Notes: generated from the sequence alone by a model not told the origin. Numbered from the stretch's first letter, positions 9,273-17,170 are shown. The stretch is 21,497 nucleotides of DNA from Limosilactobacillus antri DSM 16041 (GCF_000160835.1 NZ_GG700732.1:158442-179938), one strand, 5' to 3'. Numbers and translations: made by a program.

Positions 9273-10373
9273 TTAAAGGTTAAATGTCTTTAATTCTTTG
9301 CTGGTATGGGTAAATGGTTCGCACCCGTGCTCAGTAATGTGGACACAGTCCTCAATGCGAACGCCAGCTACACCCGGAATATAAATCCCGGGTTCAATTG
9401 AGAAGCACATCCCAGGTTGGAGAACCAGCAGGTTGCCTTCCATAATGGACGGGAATTCGTGGTCGCTCATCCCGAGCCCGTGGCCCAAACGGTGGATAAA
9501 GTATTCACCGTAGCCGGCCTTAGTGATAACTTTCCGGGCGATGGCGTCCAGTTCTTCCGCAGTTACTCCAGGCTTGGCAACTTCTTGGGCAGTCAGTTGG
9601 GCTTCCAGACAAACCTGATAAATATCCCTTTGTTTGGCATTAAGCTCTCCAACCGCAACCGTCCGCGAAACGTCACTGCAATAGCCATCTACGACACAGC
9701 CAAGATCGAAGAGAACTAGTTCGTTGTTTTCAATTGGATTCTGCGAAGTGGCCCCGTGCGGTTCTGCCGCGTGGGCACCGGCTTGAACGAGGGTGTCGAA
9801 GCTGGTGTGCATAATTCCGTGCTGTTTCAGTGCGTATTCGAGGTTGGCGGCGACTTCCTGTTCGCTACGGCCCAGCTGCAGGTTATTGAAGCCTTCTTCC
9901 AGCATGAAGTCAGCCCATTTGCCGGCTTCATTGAGTTTGGCGATTTCGTCAGCCGACTTGATCAGCCGCATCTGCTCAATGGTCGGGGTTAAGTTCGAAG
10001 AGAACTTTGCGTTCGGCAGAACCCGCTTTAGGCCAAGCAGCCGTTCAACAGTCAGGTGGCTTTCTTCAATTCCCCAGTTGATTGGGGCCCCGGCGTGTTC
10101 ATTAACGTGCTTTGCGATTAATTCGTAGGGGTTTTCGTGGTCAAGGTAACCATAAACCGGCTGGTCCCAACCGGTGCCCTTGGCAGCCTCAACCTCAAGG
10201 GCTGGGGTAAAGAGGAACGGCTCCGCATCGGCAAAGACAAGCAGGGCCATCACCCGCTCAATCGGATCCTCATAAAAACCTGTGAGGTAACCGATAGTCA
10301 TCGGGTCGCTGATGTATGCAGCATCCAGCCCTTGCTTGATCAGACTTGTTTGTAATTGTTCAATTTTTGACAT
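9273..10373 (-). CDS. pepQ: Xaa-Pro dipeptidase (prolidase)
   Basis: A 366-aa M24-family metallopeptidase (pita-bread fold) that cleaves Xaa-Pro dipeptides in the cytosol, completing the breakdown of proline-rich peptides. The N-terminal creatinase-like domain spans about 1-130 and the catalytic domain about 135-366. All five metal ligands are visible: Asp223 and Asp234 (FDLG...YCSDVSRT), His298 (LGHGLGMSDHE), Glu327 (SIEPGIY) and Glu341 (RIEDCVHIT). AAGGAGG sits 8 bases before ATG. In many lactobacilli pepQ is divergent from ccpA; here no ccpA is present and ldh, read in the same direction, lies upstream across a 319-base gap. Confidence 0.95.
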   Translation of the reverse strand: MSKIEQLQTSLIKQGLDAAYISDPMTIGYLTGFYEDPIERVMALLVFADAEPFLFTPALEVEAAKGTGWDQPVYGYLDHENPYELIAKHVNEHAGAPINWGIEESHLTVERLLGLKRVLPNAKFSSNLTPTIEQMRLIKSADEIAKLNEAGKWADFMLEEGFNNLQLGRSEQEVAANLEYALKQHGIMHTSFDTLVQAGAHAAEPHGATSQNPIENNELVLFDLGCVVDGYCSDVSRTVAVGELNAKQRDIYQVCLEAQLTAQEVAKPGVTAEELDAIARKVITKAGYGEYFIHRLGHGLGMSDHEFPSIMEGNLLVLQPGMCFSIEPGIYIPGVAGVRIEDCVHITEHGCEPFTHTSKELKTFNL

Positions 10374-10412
10374 TTGACAGCCTCCTTAAAAATATTGCGG
10401 TGTCCTAAAACC

Positions 10413-10441
10413 ATCTTAGCTTACTGGGAAGGGAGAAACAA
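10413..10441 (-). promoter_or_regulatory. Candidate promoter of pepQ
   Basis: On the minus strand TTGTTT (10441-10436), a 17-base spacer and TAAGAT (10418-10413). The match to consensus is moderate. The start codon lies 40 bases downstream. Confidence 0.4.
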
Positions 10442-10470
10442 TAAGAAAAGAAGCTGAGAATTAACTCAGC
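10441..10470 (-). terminator. Minus-strand intrinsic terminator upstream of pepQ
   Basis: A perfect six-base stem (GCTGAG 10453-10458, CTCAGC 10465-10470) that on the minus strand is preceded by GGG and followed by TTCTTTTCTTAT. It is about 150 bases beyond the ldh terminator at 10620-10654, so it is either a back-up ldh terminator or the end of a separate short transcript. Confidence 0.55.
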
Positions 10471-10472
10471 CC

Positions 10473-10600
10473 CTAGCTAGCTTATAGATAATGATGCCTC
10501 AGTGCAGTAGCTAGCTGGCAGATCAAACGCTGATAAACCAGCGTTTGACCAACCCCGAATAGGCTTGCTGCACGGCGTAGCCATCCTTCCTACAGGCTAG
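10473..10600. other. Stem-rich non-coding element between pepQ and ldh
   Basis: The central part of the 319-base gap. Nested complementary segments are: CTAGC (10473-10477) with GCTAG (10596-10600); ATGCC (10494-10498) with GGCGT (10574-10578); GTGCAGTAG (10502-10510) with TTGCTGCAC (10565-10573, wobble allowed); and a ten-base hairpin at 10523-10548 with an ATAAAC loop. Together they give one long interrupted hairpin. No credible gene is seen: a 35-codon minus-strand frame has its SD-like AGGAAGG directly abutting the ATG. It may be a small RNA (minus strand, ending at 10441-10470) or a miniature inverted-repeat element; I do not recognise it as 6S RNA or any named family. Confidence 0.4.
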
Positions 10601-10619
10601 AATTGCGTCGAAAGACAAA

Positions 10620-10654
10620 CACCGAAAATCAGCCTTGCCAGCCGATTTTCGGTG
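10620..10654 (-). terminator. ldh terminator
   Basis: An 11-base perfect stem CACCGAAAATC/GATTTTCGGTG, extended by GGC/GCT on the loop side. On the minus strand it is followed by TTTGTCTTT. It is 38 bases past the ldh stop codon. It could also work on the plus strand (CTTTTCTC follows). Confidence 0.85.
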
Positions 10655-10692
10655 CTTTTCTCACTCTCTTTTGACAGTTTACCTGGAAGAAA

Positions 10693-11670
<978 letters not shown>

Positions 11671-11693
11671 TCATCTTGTCTCTAGTGAAATTT

Positions 11694-11708
11694 CGAGATT
11701 AGATCTCG
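11694..11708. repeat. Palindrome at the ldh transcription start
   Basis: A perfect six-base inverted repeat (CGAGAT, TAG spacer, ATCTCG), extendable by AAA/TTT across a one-base bulge. Its position, 6 to 20 bases downstream of the -10 box, puts it at about +1 to +14 of the ldh transcript. It could act as an operator or as a 5'-terminal mRNA-stabilising hairpin. Confidence 0.55.
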
Positions 11709-11713
11709 TAAAT

Positions 11714-11722
11714 ATTATAGCA
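11714..11722 (-). promoter_or_regulatory. ldh: Extended -10 promoter of ldh
   Basis: The minus strand reads TGCTATAAT (11722-11714), a perfect extended -10. No good -35 hexamer is visible at 17 bases, as is common with extended -10 promoters. Predicted start is near 11707, giving a leader of about 55 bases. Confidence 0.7.
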
Positions 11723-11809
11723 TTCCTGGGTGTAAAATCTATAAATCGGCCAAAAATTCATGGCTGCTAATAATCTGCAGAGATTTAACTATGGAAGAGC
11801 TGCAACATG

Positions 11810-11818
11810 TGCTAAAAT
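11810..11818 (+). promoter_or_regulatory. Extended -10 promoter for the 11885-17158 gene cluster
   Basis: TGCTAAAAT is an extended -10 with five of six matches in the hexamer (11813-11818). The -35 region is weak. Predicted start is near 11825, about 60 bases before the first coding region. It is the only promoter-like sequence found at the head of the cluster. Confidence 0.5.
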
Positions 11819-11833
11819 AGTAATATCTATTAT

Positions 11834-11857
11834 GCTAGCGCTGATTGAGCGCCTAGC
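11834..11857 (+). promoter_or_regulatory. Leader hairpin before the ATT-start gene
   Basis: GCTAGCGCT (11834-11842) pairs with AGCGCCTAGC (11848-11857) with one bulged C and a five-base loop. It lies between the likely transcription start and the ribosome-binding site at 11868-11880. It has no T-run, so it is not a terminator. A role in mRNA stability or translation is only a possibility. Confidence 0.4.
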
Positions 11858-11867
11858 GAATTCTTTT

Positions 11868-11880
11868 AGGAGGAGGTGAT
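11868..11880 (+). promoter_or_regulatory. Near-perfect Shine-Dalgarno that sets an ATT start
   Basis: AGGAGGAGGTGAT contains the complete AGGAGGTGAT complement of the 16S rRNA 3' end. The end of AGGAGG (11876) is 8 bases before ATT at 11885. The GTG at 11876 lies inside the motif itself and is too close to use. The first in-frame ATG (11909) has no ribosome-binding site. Confidence 0.65.
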
Positions 11881-11884
11881 TACC

Positions 11885-12190
11885 ATTTTAAATCGAACGA
11901 AGCAGTTTATGCGTGATAATGACCTAATGTATAAACGTGAATATATTCGACCAATGATGACTCCCCAGCACGTCTATGTGTTCCGCTTTGGGAAGCATCG
12001 GTTGAACAACCGGGTAATCATTCGTTACTCCCATACCTGGACCGGCCGGTTAAAAATCAACGAAATTGATGTGCGTCTTCACCACCAGCACCACCCGCGA
12101 ATCTTCTTAACGGAGTCGGACCTGATCGACTACTTGAAACGTCACATGGAAAAGGAAAAAAAGAAGCGGGCAAGTGGTGATGACGAATAG
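11885..12190 (+). CDS. Conserved-looking hypothetical protein with apparent ATT start
   Basis: A 101-aa basic cytosolic protein that I cannot assign. It would read M-LNRTKQFMRDND, followed by a Tyr/Arg-rich stretch (MYKREYIRPM), an aromatic beta-rich middle (HVYVFRFGKHR, RVIIRYSHTW), a His cluster (RLHHQHHPRIF) and a charged helical end (YLKRHMEKEKKKR). No signal peptide or membrane segment is visible. Start choice: the Shine-Dalgarno at 11868-11880 points to ATT at 11885. Alternatives are GTG 11876 (inside the Shine-Dalgarno) and ATG 11909 (no ribosome-binding site, 93 aa). AUU starts are rare; the classic case is infC, where IF3 discriminates against it. It heads the prmA-rsmE-rel cluster but is separated from prmA by a terminator hairpin. 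Confidence 0.75.
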   Translation: MLNRTKQFMRDNDLMYKREYIRPMMTPQHVYVFRFGKHRLNNRVIIRYSHTWTGRLKINEIDVRLHHQHHPRIFLTESDLIDYLKRHMEKEKKKRASGDDE

Positions 12191-12200
12191 GATCGTAGGA

Positions 12201-12235
12201 AATCGTGACCAGTGGGGTTAGTGGTCACGATTTTT
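12201..12235 (+). terminator. Intrinsic terminator just before prmA
   Basis: A perfect 11-base stem (12201-12211 with 12222-12232) with a ten-base loop and a TTTTT tail. It lies 10 bases past the hypothetical gene's stop and 24 bases before the prmA start codon. No promoter fits between it and prmA. Confidence 0.8.
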
Positions 12236-12259
12236 GTTAATTATAAGGAGGAAAGAAGC

Positions 12260-13222
12260 ATGGATTGGACAGCGGTAACGGTGATTACCTCGAGCGAGGC
12301 CGTCGAAGCGGTCAGCTATCTCTTAACGGATGAAGGGGCTCAGGGAATTCAAATTGATGATGCCGCCGACTTTGCCCACCTCCAATCAGGGAAGTATGGC
12401 CGGTATGGTGAAATTATCGATCCTGAAGAGATTCCCCACCGAAAGCAAGGTGCGGCGGTAACGGGGTACTTTCCGAAAAAGACCTTTGTCCCAGAAATCG
12501 TGCCGACCATTACAACCAAAGTTGCCAAGCTCAAAGATTATGGCTTGAATCCGGGGGAAAATAAGGTTAGCGCAGCACTGGTCAATAACGAAGAATGGGC
12601 GACGGTGTGGCAAAAGTATTACCACCCCCTCAGAGTGACGAATGAATTGACCATTGTTCCCCAGTGGGAGGACTACACGCCTGAGCAGGACAGTGAAAAA
12701 CTCCTCTACCTTGATCCGGGAATGGCGTTTGGAACGGGGACCCACCCGACAACGCGGCTGATGCTCCAGGCCTTGGAACAAGTTATTCGGGGTGGGGAAT
12801 CCCTGATTGATGTCGGTACCGGTTCCGGAGTGTTAAGTATTGCCGCTAAGCAGCTCGGCGCTGGCCAGGTTGCTGCCTATGATGTCGACGACGTAGCCGT
12901 ACAATCGGCGAAGAAAAATCTTGCCTTAAACCCGGTTGCTAGCGATGTTCGGCTGGGGGTTAATAGTCTTCTTGATGGAATCCATACCCAAGTGGACGTG
13001 ATTGTGGCCAATATTTTGGCCGAAATTATCGTTCCGTTGATTCCGCAAGCCTACGACAACCTTAAGCCGGGTGGCCGTTTCCTGATTTCAGGCATTATTG
13101 ACGATAAGGCGTCACTGATTCGGCAAGAGCTGGCCGAACAGGACTTTATTATCGACAGTGAAACCAAAATGAAGGACTGGCACGGTATTATCGCCCACAA
13201 GCCAGCGGAGGAGGAAGCATAA
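12260..13222 (+). CDS. prmA: Ribosomal protein L11 methyltransferase
   Basis: A 320-aa SAM-dependent class I methyltransferase that trimethylates ribosomal protein L11. The N-terminal L11-recognition domain occupies about 1-100. The catalytic domain has the PrmA signature [10 protein letters not shown] (about residue 157), motif [16 protein letters not shown] (about 183), an acidic-loop AYDVDD and the NILAEII motif that replaces NPPY in this family. The start at 12260 is set by AAGGAGG at 12245-12251; an in-frame GTG at 12212 lies within the preceding terminator and is rejected. It overlaps rsmE by one base (TAATG), so the two are translationally coupled, a very common Firmicutes arrangement. 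Confidence 0.96.
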   Translation: MDWTAVTVITSSEAVEAVSYLLTDEGAQGIQIDDAADFAHLQSGKYGRYGEIIDPEEIPHRKQGAAVTGYFPKKTFVPEIVPTITTKVAKLKDYGLNPGENKVSAALVNNEEWATVWQKYYHPLRVTNELTIVPQWEDYTPEQDSEKLLYLDPGMAFGTGTHPTTRLMLQALEQVIRGGESLIDVGTGSGVLSIAAKQLGAGQVAAYDVDDVAVQSAKKNLALNPVASDVRLGVNSLLDGIHTQVDVIVANILAEIIVPLIPQAYDNLKPGGRFLISGIIDDKASLIRQELAEQDFIIDSETKMKDWHGIIAHKPAEEEA

Positions 13223-13974
13223 TGCAACGCTATTTCGTGGCTGCTAAGCCGGGCACCGCACCAATAACCCTCCCGCCAGAAATTGCCCATCATTTAACGA
13301 CGGTTCTGCGTGCCCAGCGCGGGACACAGGTGGAGCTGGTCCTAGCTGACCACCAGGCCTACCTGGCAGAGGTGGTCGCCACCCAGCCGGTGACTACGGT
13401 CAAACTACTTCAAAAGCTGGCTGGCAATAGTGAGCTGCCGGTTCAAGTGACCCTGCTCTGCGGACTTCCGAAGACCAAGGAAAAGCCGGAATGGATTGTT
13501 CAAAAGGCAACGGAACTGGGTGCCACCACGATTGCCTTTTTTGAAGCCGAACGGTCGGTCAGTCACTGGGCGGCGAATAAACGGGAACGTAAACTAGCAC
13601 GGCTGCAAAAGATTGCCGATGGGGCAGCTGAGCAGTCCCACCGCAACTACCAGCCGCAGGTAACTTATTATCCGGGCCTGCATCAGGCGCTCGTAGCAAA
13701 TCCCGCGCCAGTACGCTTGGTAGCGTGGGAAGAGTCCGCTAAGCAGGGCGAAACCAGCGCCCTGGCACAACAACTGGCCAAGCTGACTGCCGGTGGCCGC
13801 CTCGTTGCCATTTTTGGGCCCGAGGGTGGCCTGACGACGGGGGAAGTAGAACAGATGCAGGCCGCCGGGGTAACTGCGGTCGGACTAGGACCCCGGATTT
13901 TACGGACGGAAACGGCCCCGTTATATTTCCTGGCTGCGGTGTCCTATGCCTGTGAGCTAACCGTTGCAAAGTAA
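13222..13974 (+). CDS. rsmE: 16S rRNA m3U1498 methyltransferase
   Basis: A 250-aa SPOUT-class (trefoil knot) methyltransferase that makes N3-methyluridine at 16S rRNA position 1498 in the decoding region. The N-terminal PUA-like domain holds PPEIAHHLTTVLRAQRG (about residues 13-30). The knot domain carries KPEWIVQKATELG, the SAM-binding FGPEGGLTTGE from residue 198, and LGPRILRTETAPL near the C-terminus, all family signatures. The ATG shares its A with the prmA stop codon. The stop at 13972-13974 overlaps an ATG (13974) of the next frame, but that ATG is probably not the used start. Confidence 0.95.
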   Translation: MQRYFVAAKPGTAPITLPPEIAHHLTTVLRAQRGTQVELVLADHQAYLAEVVATQPVTTVKLLQKLAGNSELPVQVTLLCGLPKTKEKPEWIVQKATELGATTIAFFEAERSVSHWAANKRERKLARLQKIADGAAEQSHRNYQPQVTYYPGLHQALVANPAPVRLVAWEESAKQGETSALAQQLAKLTAGGRLVAIFGPEGGLTTGEVEQMQAAGVTAVGLGPRILRTETAPLYFLAAVSYACELTVAK

Positions 13975-13991
13975 TGAAAGAATTAAAAAAT

Positions 13992-14017
13992 AATCTGGGG
14001 GTGGAGTATCCCAGATT
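13992..14017. other. Hairpin between rsmE and the membrane-protein gene
   Basis: A perfect eight-base stem (AATCTGGG 13992-13999, CCCAGATT 14010-14017) with a ten-base loop. There is no T-run downstream on the plus strand; on the minus strand it is followed by ATTTTTTAATTC, so it could stop antisense transcription. It is 16 bases before the start codon at 14034. Confidence 0.45.
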
Positions 14018-14033
14018 GCAAGGTGTTGAGAAA

Positions 14034-14354
14034 ATGAATTTGACGAAGAAGTTTAATCTTTACCTGTGGGGGACGGCCATTGTGTTTGGGGCCTTACTGC
14101 CGCTAATTACCGCTAAACTGCCACTGACTAGGGCGATGTGGGTCGGCCTGGTCCTAATGGTTATTAATTGTTGTTATAGTGTTTGGTTGGGGCGCTACCT
14201 GTACCGGCAAGCGGGCCGCTGGTGGACCTTGTTAGTCTTTCCTGGAGTGTTTTTAATTGCGGCATTTTTGTTTTTGCCGCGCTATACCATCTACTTTGCG
14301 GCTGCTTATCTAGCAATCGTGTACCTCTCCTGTTCGCTTCGTAAACAGGATTAG
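14034..14354 (+). CDS. Small four-helix membrane protein of unknown function
   Basis: A 106-aa protein, almost entirely hydrophobic, with about four transmembrane segments: roughly residues 9-26, 33-52, 63-80 and 84-101. The loops carry several Lys/Arg residues (GRYLYRQAGR, SLRKQD end), and no enzymatic motif is visible. The start at 14034 (MNLTKKFN) gives a typical membrane-protein opening and follows AAGGTG at about 14019-14024. A longer form from ATG 13974 would overlap the rsmE stop and read through the 13992-14017 hairpin, adding a hydrophilic 20-residue stretch. It lies between rsmE and rel in one transcription unit. I do not recognise a family. Confidence 0.7.
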   Translation: MNLTKKFNLYLWGTAIVFGALLPLITAKLPLTRAMWVGLVLMVINCCYSVWLGRYLYRQAGRWWTLLVFPGVFLIAAFLFLPRYTIYFAAAYLAIVYLSCSLRKQD

Positions 14355-14372
14355 TTGGAAGGGGGCTGTTTG

Positions 14373-16610
14373 ATGTCAGAGATAAGAGAATTAACCCATG
14401 AAGATGTCCAAAAGATGGTGTCTTCGTACATGAATGCTGAACACGTCGCCCTGGTGGAACGGGCTTACCGCTTTGCCGAGGTTTGTCACCATGACCAGCG
14501 GCGGAAGTCCGGCGAGCCGTATATTATTCACCCCATCCAGGTCGCGGGGATTTTAGCCAACCTGCAGATGGATCCAGAGACCGTGGCGGCTGGCTATCTC
14601 CATGATATTGTTGAGGACACGGGGGCCACCCTCGACGATATTAAGGAGTTGTTTGGTCCCACCATTGCCATGATTGTCGATGGCGATACTAAGCTGGGCA
14701 AGATCCAGTATAAGTCGAATAAAGAACAAATGGCAGCCACCCACCGGAAACTCCTGCTGGCAATGTCCAAGGACATCCGGGTGATGATCGTGAAGTTAGC
14801 CGACCGTTTACATAACATGCGGACGCTAAAGCACCTGCGTCCCGACAAGCAGCGCCGGATTTCCAATGAAACGCTGGAAATTTACGCGCCGATTGCTGAC
14901 CGGTTAGGGATTAGCACGATTAAGTGGGAATTAGAGGACCTTTCCTTGCGCTACCTGAACCCGCAACAATACTACCGGATTGTTCACCTGATGAATTCCC
15001 GGCGTGACCAGCGGGTTGACTCCATCAACCGGTCGATTAAGCTCATCAAAAAAGCAATCAGCGACCTGGACCTGGGCCCGAACGTTGAAATTTATGGCCG
15101 GCCGAAGCACATTTATTCGATTTACCGGAAGATGGTAACCCAACACAAGCAGTTCAGCCAGATCTATGACTTATTGGCAATCCGCATTGTGGTTGATACG
15201 ATTAAGGACTGTTACGCGGCGCTGGGGGCAATTCATACTAACTGGAAGCCAATGCCGGGACGGTTTAAGGACTACATTGCGATGCCGAAGGCCAACGGCT
15301 ACCAGTCCCTGCACACCACGATTATTGGTCCCGAGGGCCGGCCGTTAGAAGTTCAAATTCGGACCCACCATATGCACCAGGTAGCCGAATTTGGGGTCGC
15401 GGCCCACTGGGCATATAAAGAAGGTAAGACCGATGGCGTCCAACAGACTAGGGATAGCCAGAAGCTGAATATTGTCAAGGAAATTTTGGAAATGCGCAGT
15501 GAAAGCCAGGGAACCGACGAATTTATGCAGGGGATCCAGAGCGATATTTTCACTGACAAGGTTTACGCCTTTACCCCCAAGGGGGACGTGATTGAGATGC
15601 CCAAGGGGGCGGGCCCACTGGACATGGCTTACCAAATTCACACCGAGGTTGGCAACCACACGACCGGGGCGAAGGTTAACGGCCGGATTGTTCCCCTTGA
15701 CTACGAAATCAAGAACGGGGACATTGTCGATATCTTGACCTCTTCTTCCTCGGCTGGGCCAAGCCGGGACTGGCTGGAGCTGGTTTCAACGCGGCGGGCC
15801 CGCAACAAGATTCGGTCCTTCTTCCGTGCCCATGACCGGGAGGAAAATATCGAACAGGGCCGTCATCTGATTGAAACTGAACTTCGGGAAGCCGGCTATT
15901 CTGCGGCGGACCTAATGACGGACGAAAAGTGCGCAGAAGTGGCGAGCCAGCTGCATTACCAGACCGCGGATGATATGTTTGCGGCCCTTGGTTTTGGCGA
16001 CCTGGCCCCGGTTGGCGTCCGGAACCGCTTTACTGCCGACATCCGGGCCAAAGCGGAGAGTGATCGTCAGGAGGCTGCGGAAAAGGCCTTGCTGGAAGAC
16101 CACCAGACCCTGCAAAAGCCGGACGAGCGGCAAAAGCAGAAGCAGGCGAAGGCCTCCAGCGAGGGCGTTGTGGTTGAGGGCGTCGATAACCTCCTGGTTC
16201 GGCTCAGTCATTGCTGCAACCCGGTTCCTGGTGACGCCATTACGGGCTACATCACCAAGGGCCGTGGGGTGTCCGTTCACCGGGCCGACTGTCCGAACAT
16301 TCGGGCAGCCCAGAAGAGTGGACAGCGAATTGTCAGTGTCTACTGGGCCAACCCGGATGGCGATAAGACCAACTATAACGCGGATATTGAGGTCCAGGGC
16401 TACAACCGGAATGGGATGTTAAACGATGTCTTACGGTCGATTAACAACAGCACCAAGTACCTGAACTCGGTTAACGGGAAGGTTGACCACAACAAGATGG
16501 TTACTATCAGTCTGACGATTGGGGTCCGCAACCTGCAACAACTGCAATTAATCATGGATGCCCTGAAAAATATCCGGGACGTCTACGTGGTCAAGCGGGT
16601 TATTCAGTAG
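14373..16610 (+). CDS. rel: Bifunctional (p)ppGpp synthetase/hydrolase
   Basis: A 745-aa RelA/SpoT homologue of the Gram-positive Rel type, which makes ppGpp/pppGpp from GTP or GDP and ATP on amino-acid-starved ribosomes and also degrades it. Domains in order: the HD hydrolase, about 30-200, with an intact HDIVED motif at residue 77; the synthetase, about 230-360, with RFKDYIAMPKANGYQSLHT from residue 297, whose RxKD charge pattern is that of bifunctional enzymes; TGS, about 395-455; a helical domain; the conserved cysteine (zinc-finger) region with Cys614 and Cys615; and a C-terminal ACT domain, about 665-745. Both activities therefore look intact. ATG 14373 follows GGAAGGGGG by 7 bases. The stop codon is embedded in the ribosome-binding site of a 25-codon ORF. 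It is often annotated relA or rsh. Confidence 0.97.
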   Translation: MSEIRELTHEDVQKMVSSYMNAEHVALVERAYRFAEVCHHDQRRKSGEPYIIHPIQVAGILANLQMDPETVAAGYLHDIVEDTGATLDDIKELFGPTIAMIVDGDTKLGKIQYKSNKEQMAATHRKLLLAMSKDIRVMIVKLADRLHNMRTLKHLRPDKQRRISNETLEIYAPIADRLGISTIKWELEDLSLRYLNPQQYYRIVHLMNSRRDQRVDSINRSIKLIKKAISDLDLGPNVEIYGRPKHIYSIYRKMVTQHKQFSQIYDLLAIRIVVDTIKDCYAALGAIHTNWKPMPGRFKDYIAMPKANGYQSLHTTIIGPEGRPLEVQIRTHHMHQVAEFGVAAHWAYKEGKTDGVQQTRDSQKLNIVKEILEMRSESQGTDEFMQGIQSDIFTDKVYAFTPKGDVIEMPKGAGPLDMAYQIHTEVGNHTTGAKVNGRIVPLDYEIKNGDIVDILTSSSSAGPSRDWLELVSTRRARNKIRSFFRAHDREENIEQGRHLIETELREAGYSAADLMTDEKCAEVASQLHYQTADDMFAALGFGDLAPVGVRNRFTADIRAKAESDRQEAAEKALLEDHQTLQKPDERQKQKQAKASSEGVVVEGVDNLLVRLSHCCNPVPGDAITGYITKGRGVSVHRADCPNIRAAQKSGQRIVSVYWANPDGDKTNYNADIEVQGYNRNGMLNDVLRSINNSTKYLNSVNGKVDHNKMVTISLTIGVRNLQQLQLIMDALKNIRDVYVVKRVIQ

Positions 16611-16622
16611 GAGGACAGAGTA

Positions 16623-16700
16623 GTGAAGAAGGATGCAGCTAAAAAGGTTATTGCTGCCCTCGACATCTTGGTTGATGTTGTTGCAAGTTGGTTCGTTTAA
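16623..16700 (+). CDS. Candidate 25-residue small protein between rel and dtd
   Basis: A short frame with GTG start at 16623 and TAA at 16698-16700. It has an excellent ribosome-binding site, AGGAGG at 16609-16614, overlapping the rel stop codon, with 8-base spacing. The product is a Lys-rich head (KKDAAKK) followed by a mostly hydrophobic run (VIAALDILVDVVASWF) with Asp at one-turn-compatible positions, suggesting an amphipathic or membrane-associated helix. The dtd ribosome-binding site begins 7 bases after its stop, so the gap is neatly filled by this frame. It could instead be a coupling device with no functional product. I know of no named family for it. Confidence 0.5.
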   Translation: MKKDAAKKVIAALDILVDVVASWFV

Positions 16701-16720
16701 GTAGTCAAGGAGGTATCCTG

Positions 16721-17158
16721 ATGCGGGTAGTATTACAGAAAGTCAGTCATGCCCAGGTTTCGATTGCCGGCGAGGTCGTCGGCAGGATTGGTAAGGGCTA
16801 TATGCTATTGGTTGGTTTTGCGCCGAATGATGGGGACGCGGAGCTCGATTACCTGGTTCACAAAATCGTTAACCTGCGGGTCTTTGAGGACGAAAACGGC
16901 AAGATGAACCGGGGCCTCAAGGATGTCGACGGGGAAATCCTCTCCGTTTCACAGTTTACCCTCTACGCGGATACCCGGCACGGCAACCGGCCAGGTTTTT
17001 CTGACGCGGCCAAGCCGGAGATCGCGGAACCACTATACGACCGTTTCAATGCTAAATTGGCGGCAACCGGCATTCACGTGGAAACGGGCCGCTTCGGTGC
17101 CGATATGCAGGTCGAACTGGAAAACGATGGCCCGGTTACCATCATCTATGAGAAATAA
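16721..17158 (+). CDS. dtd: D-aminoacyl-tRNA deacylase
   Basis: A 145-aa homodimeric proofreading enzyme that hydrolyses D-aminoacyl-tRNAs (and glycyl-tRNA-Ala), keeping D-amino acids out of proteins. Family signatures are the opening MRVVLQKVSHAQVSI, the SQFTLYAD active-site segment from about residue 77, NRPGFSDAAKPE, and the Gly-Pro chirality-selecting motif (NDGPVT) near residue 137. Start at 16721 with AAGGAGG 7 bases upstream; an upstream in-frame start at 16688 lies inside the preceding small frame and is rejected. The rel-dtd order is conserved in many Firmicutes. It is the last gene of the cluster before the long hairpin at 17171-17260. Confidence 0.95.
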   Translation: MRVVLQKVSHAQVSIAGEVVGRIGKGYMLLVGFAPNDGDAELDYLVHKIVNLRVFEDENGKMNRGLKDVDGEILSVSQFTLYADTRHGNRPGFSDAAKPEIAEPLYDRFNAKLAATGIHVETGRFGADMQVELENDGPVTIIYEK

Positions 17159-17170
17159 AGCTGAAGAAGC

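Noticed and set aside
10486..10593. 35-codon minus-strand frame in the pepQ-ldh gap
   Set aside because: The AGGAAGG directly abuts its ATG, leaving no spacing, and the frame lies inside a stem-rich region better explained as RNA structure or repeat.
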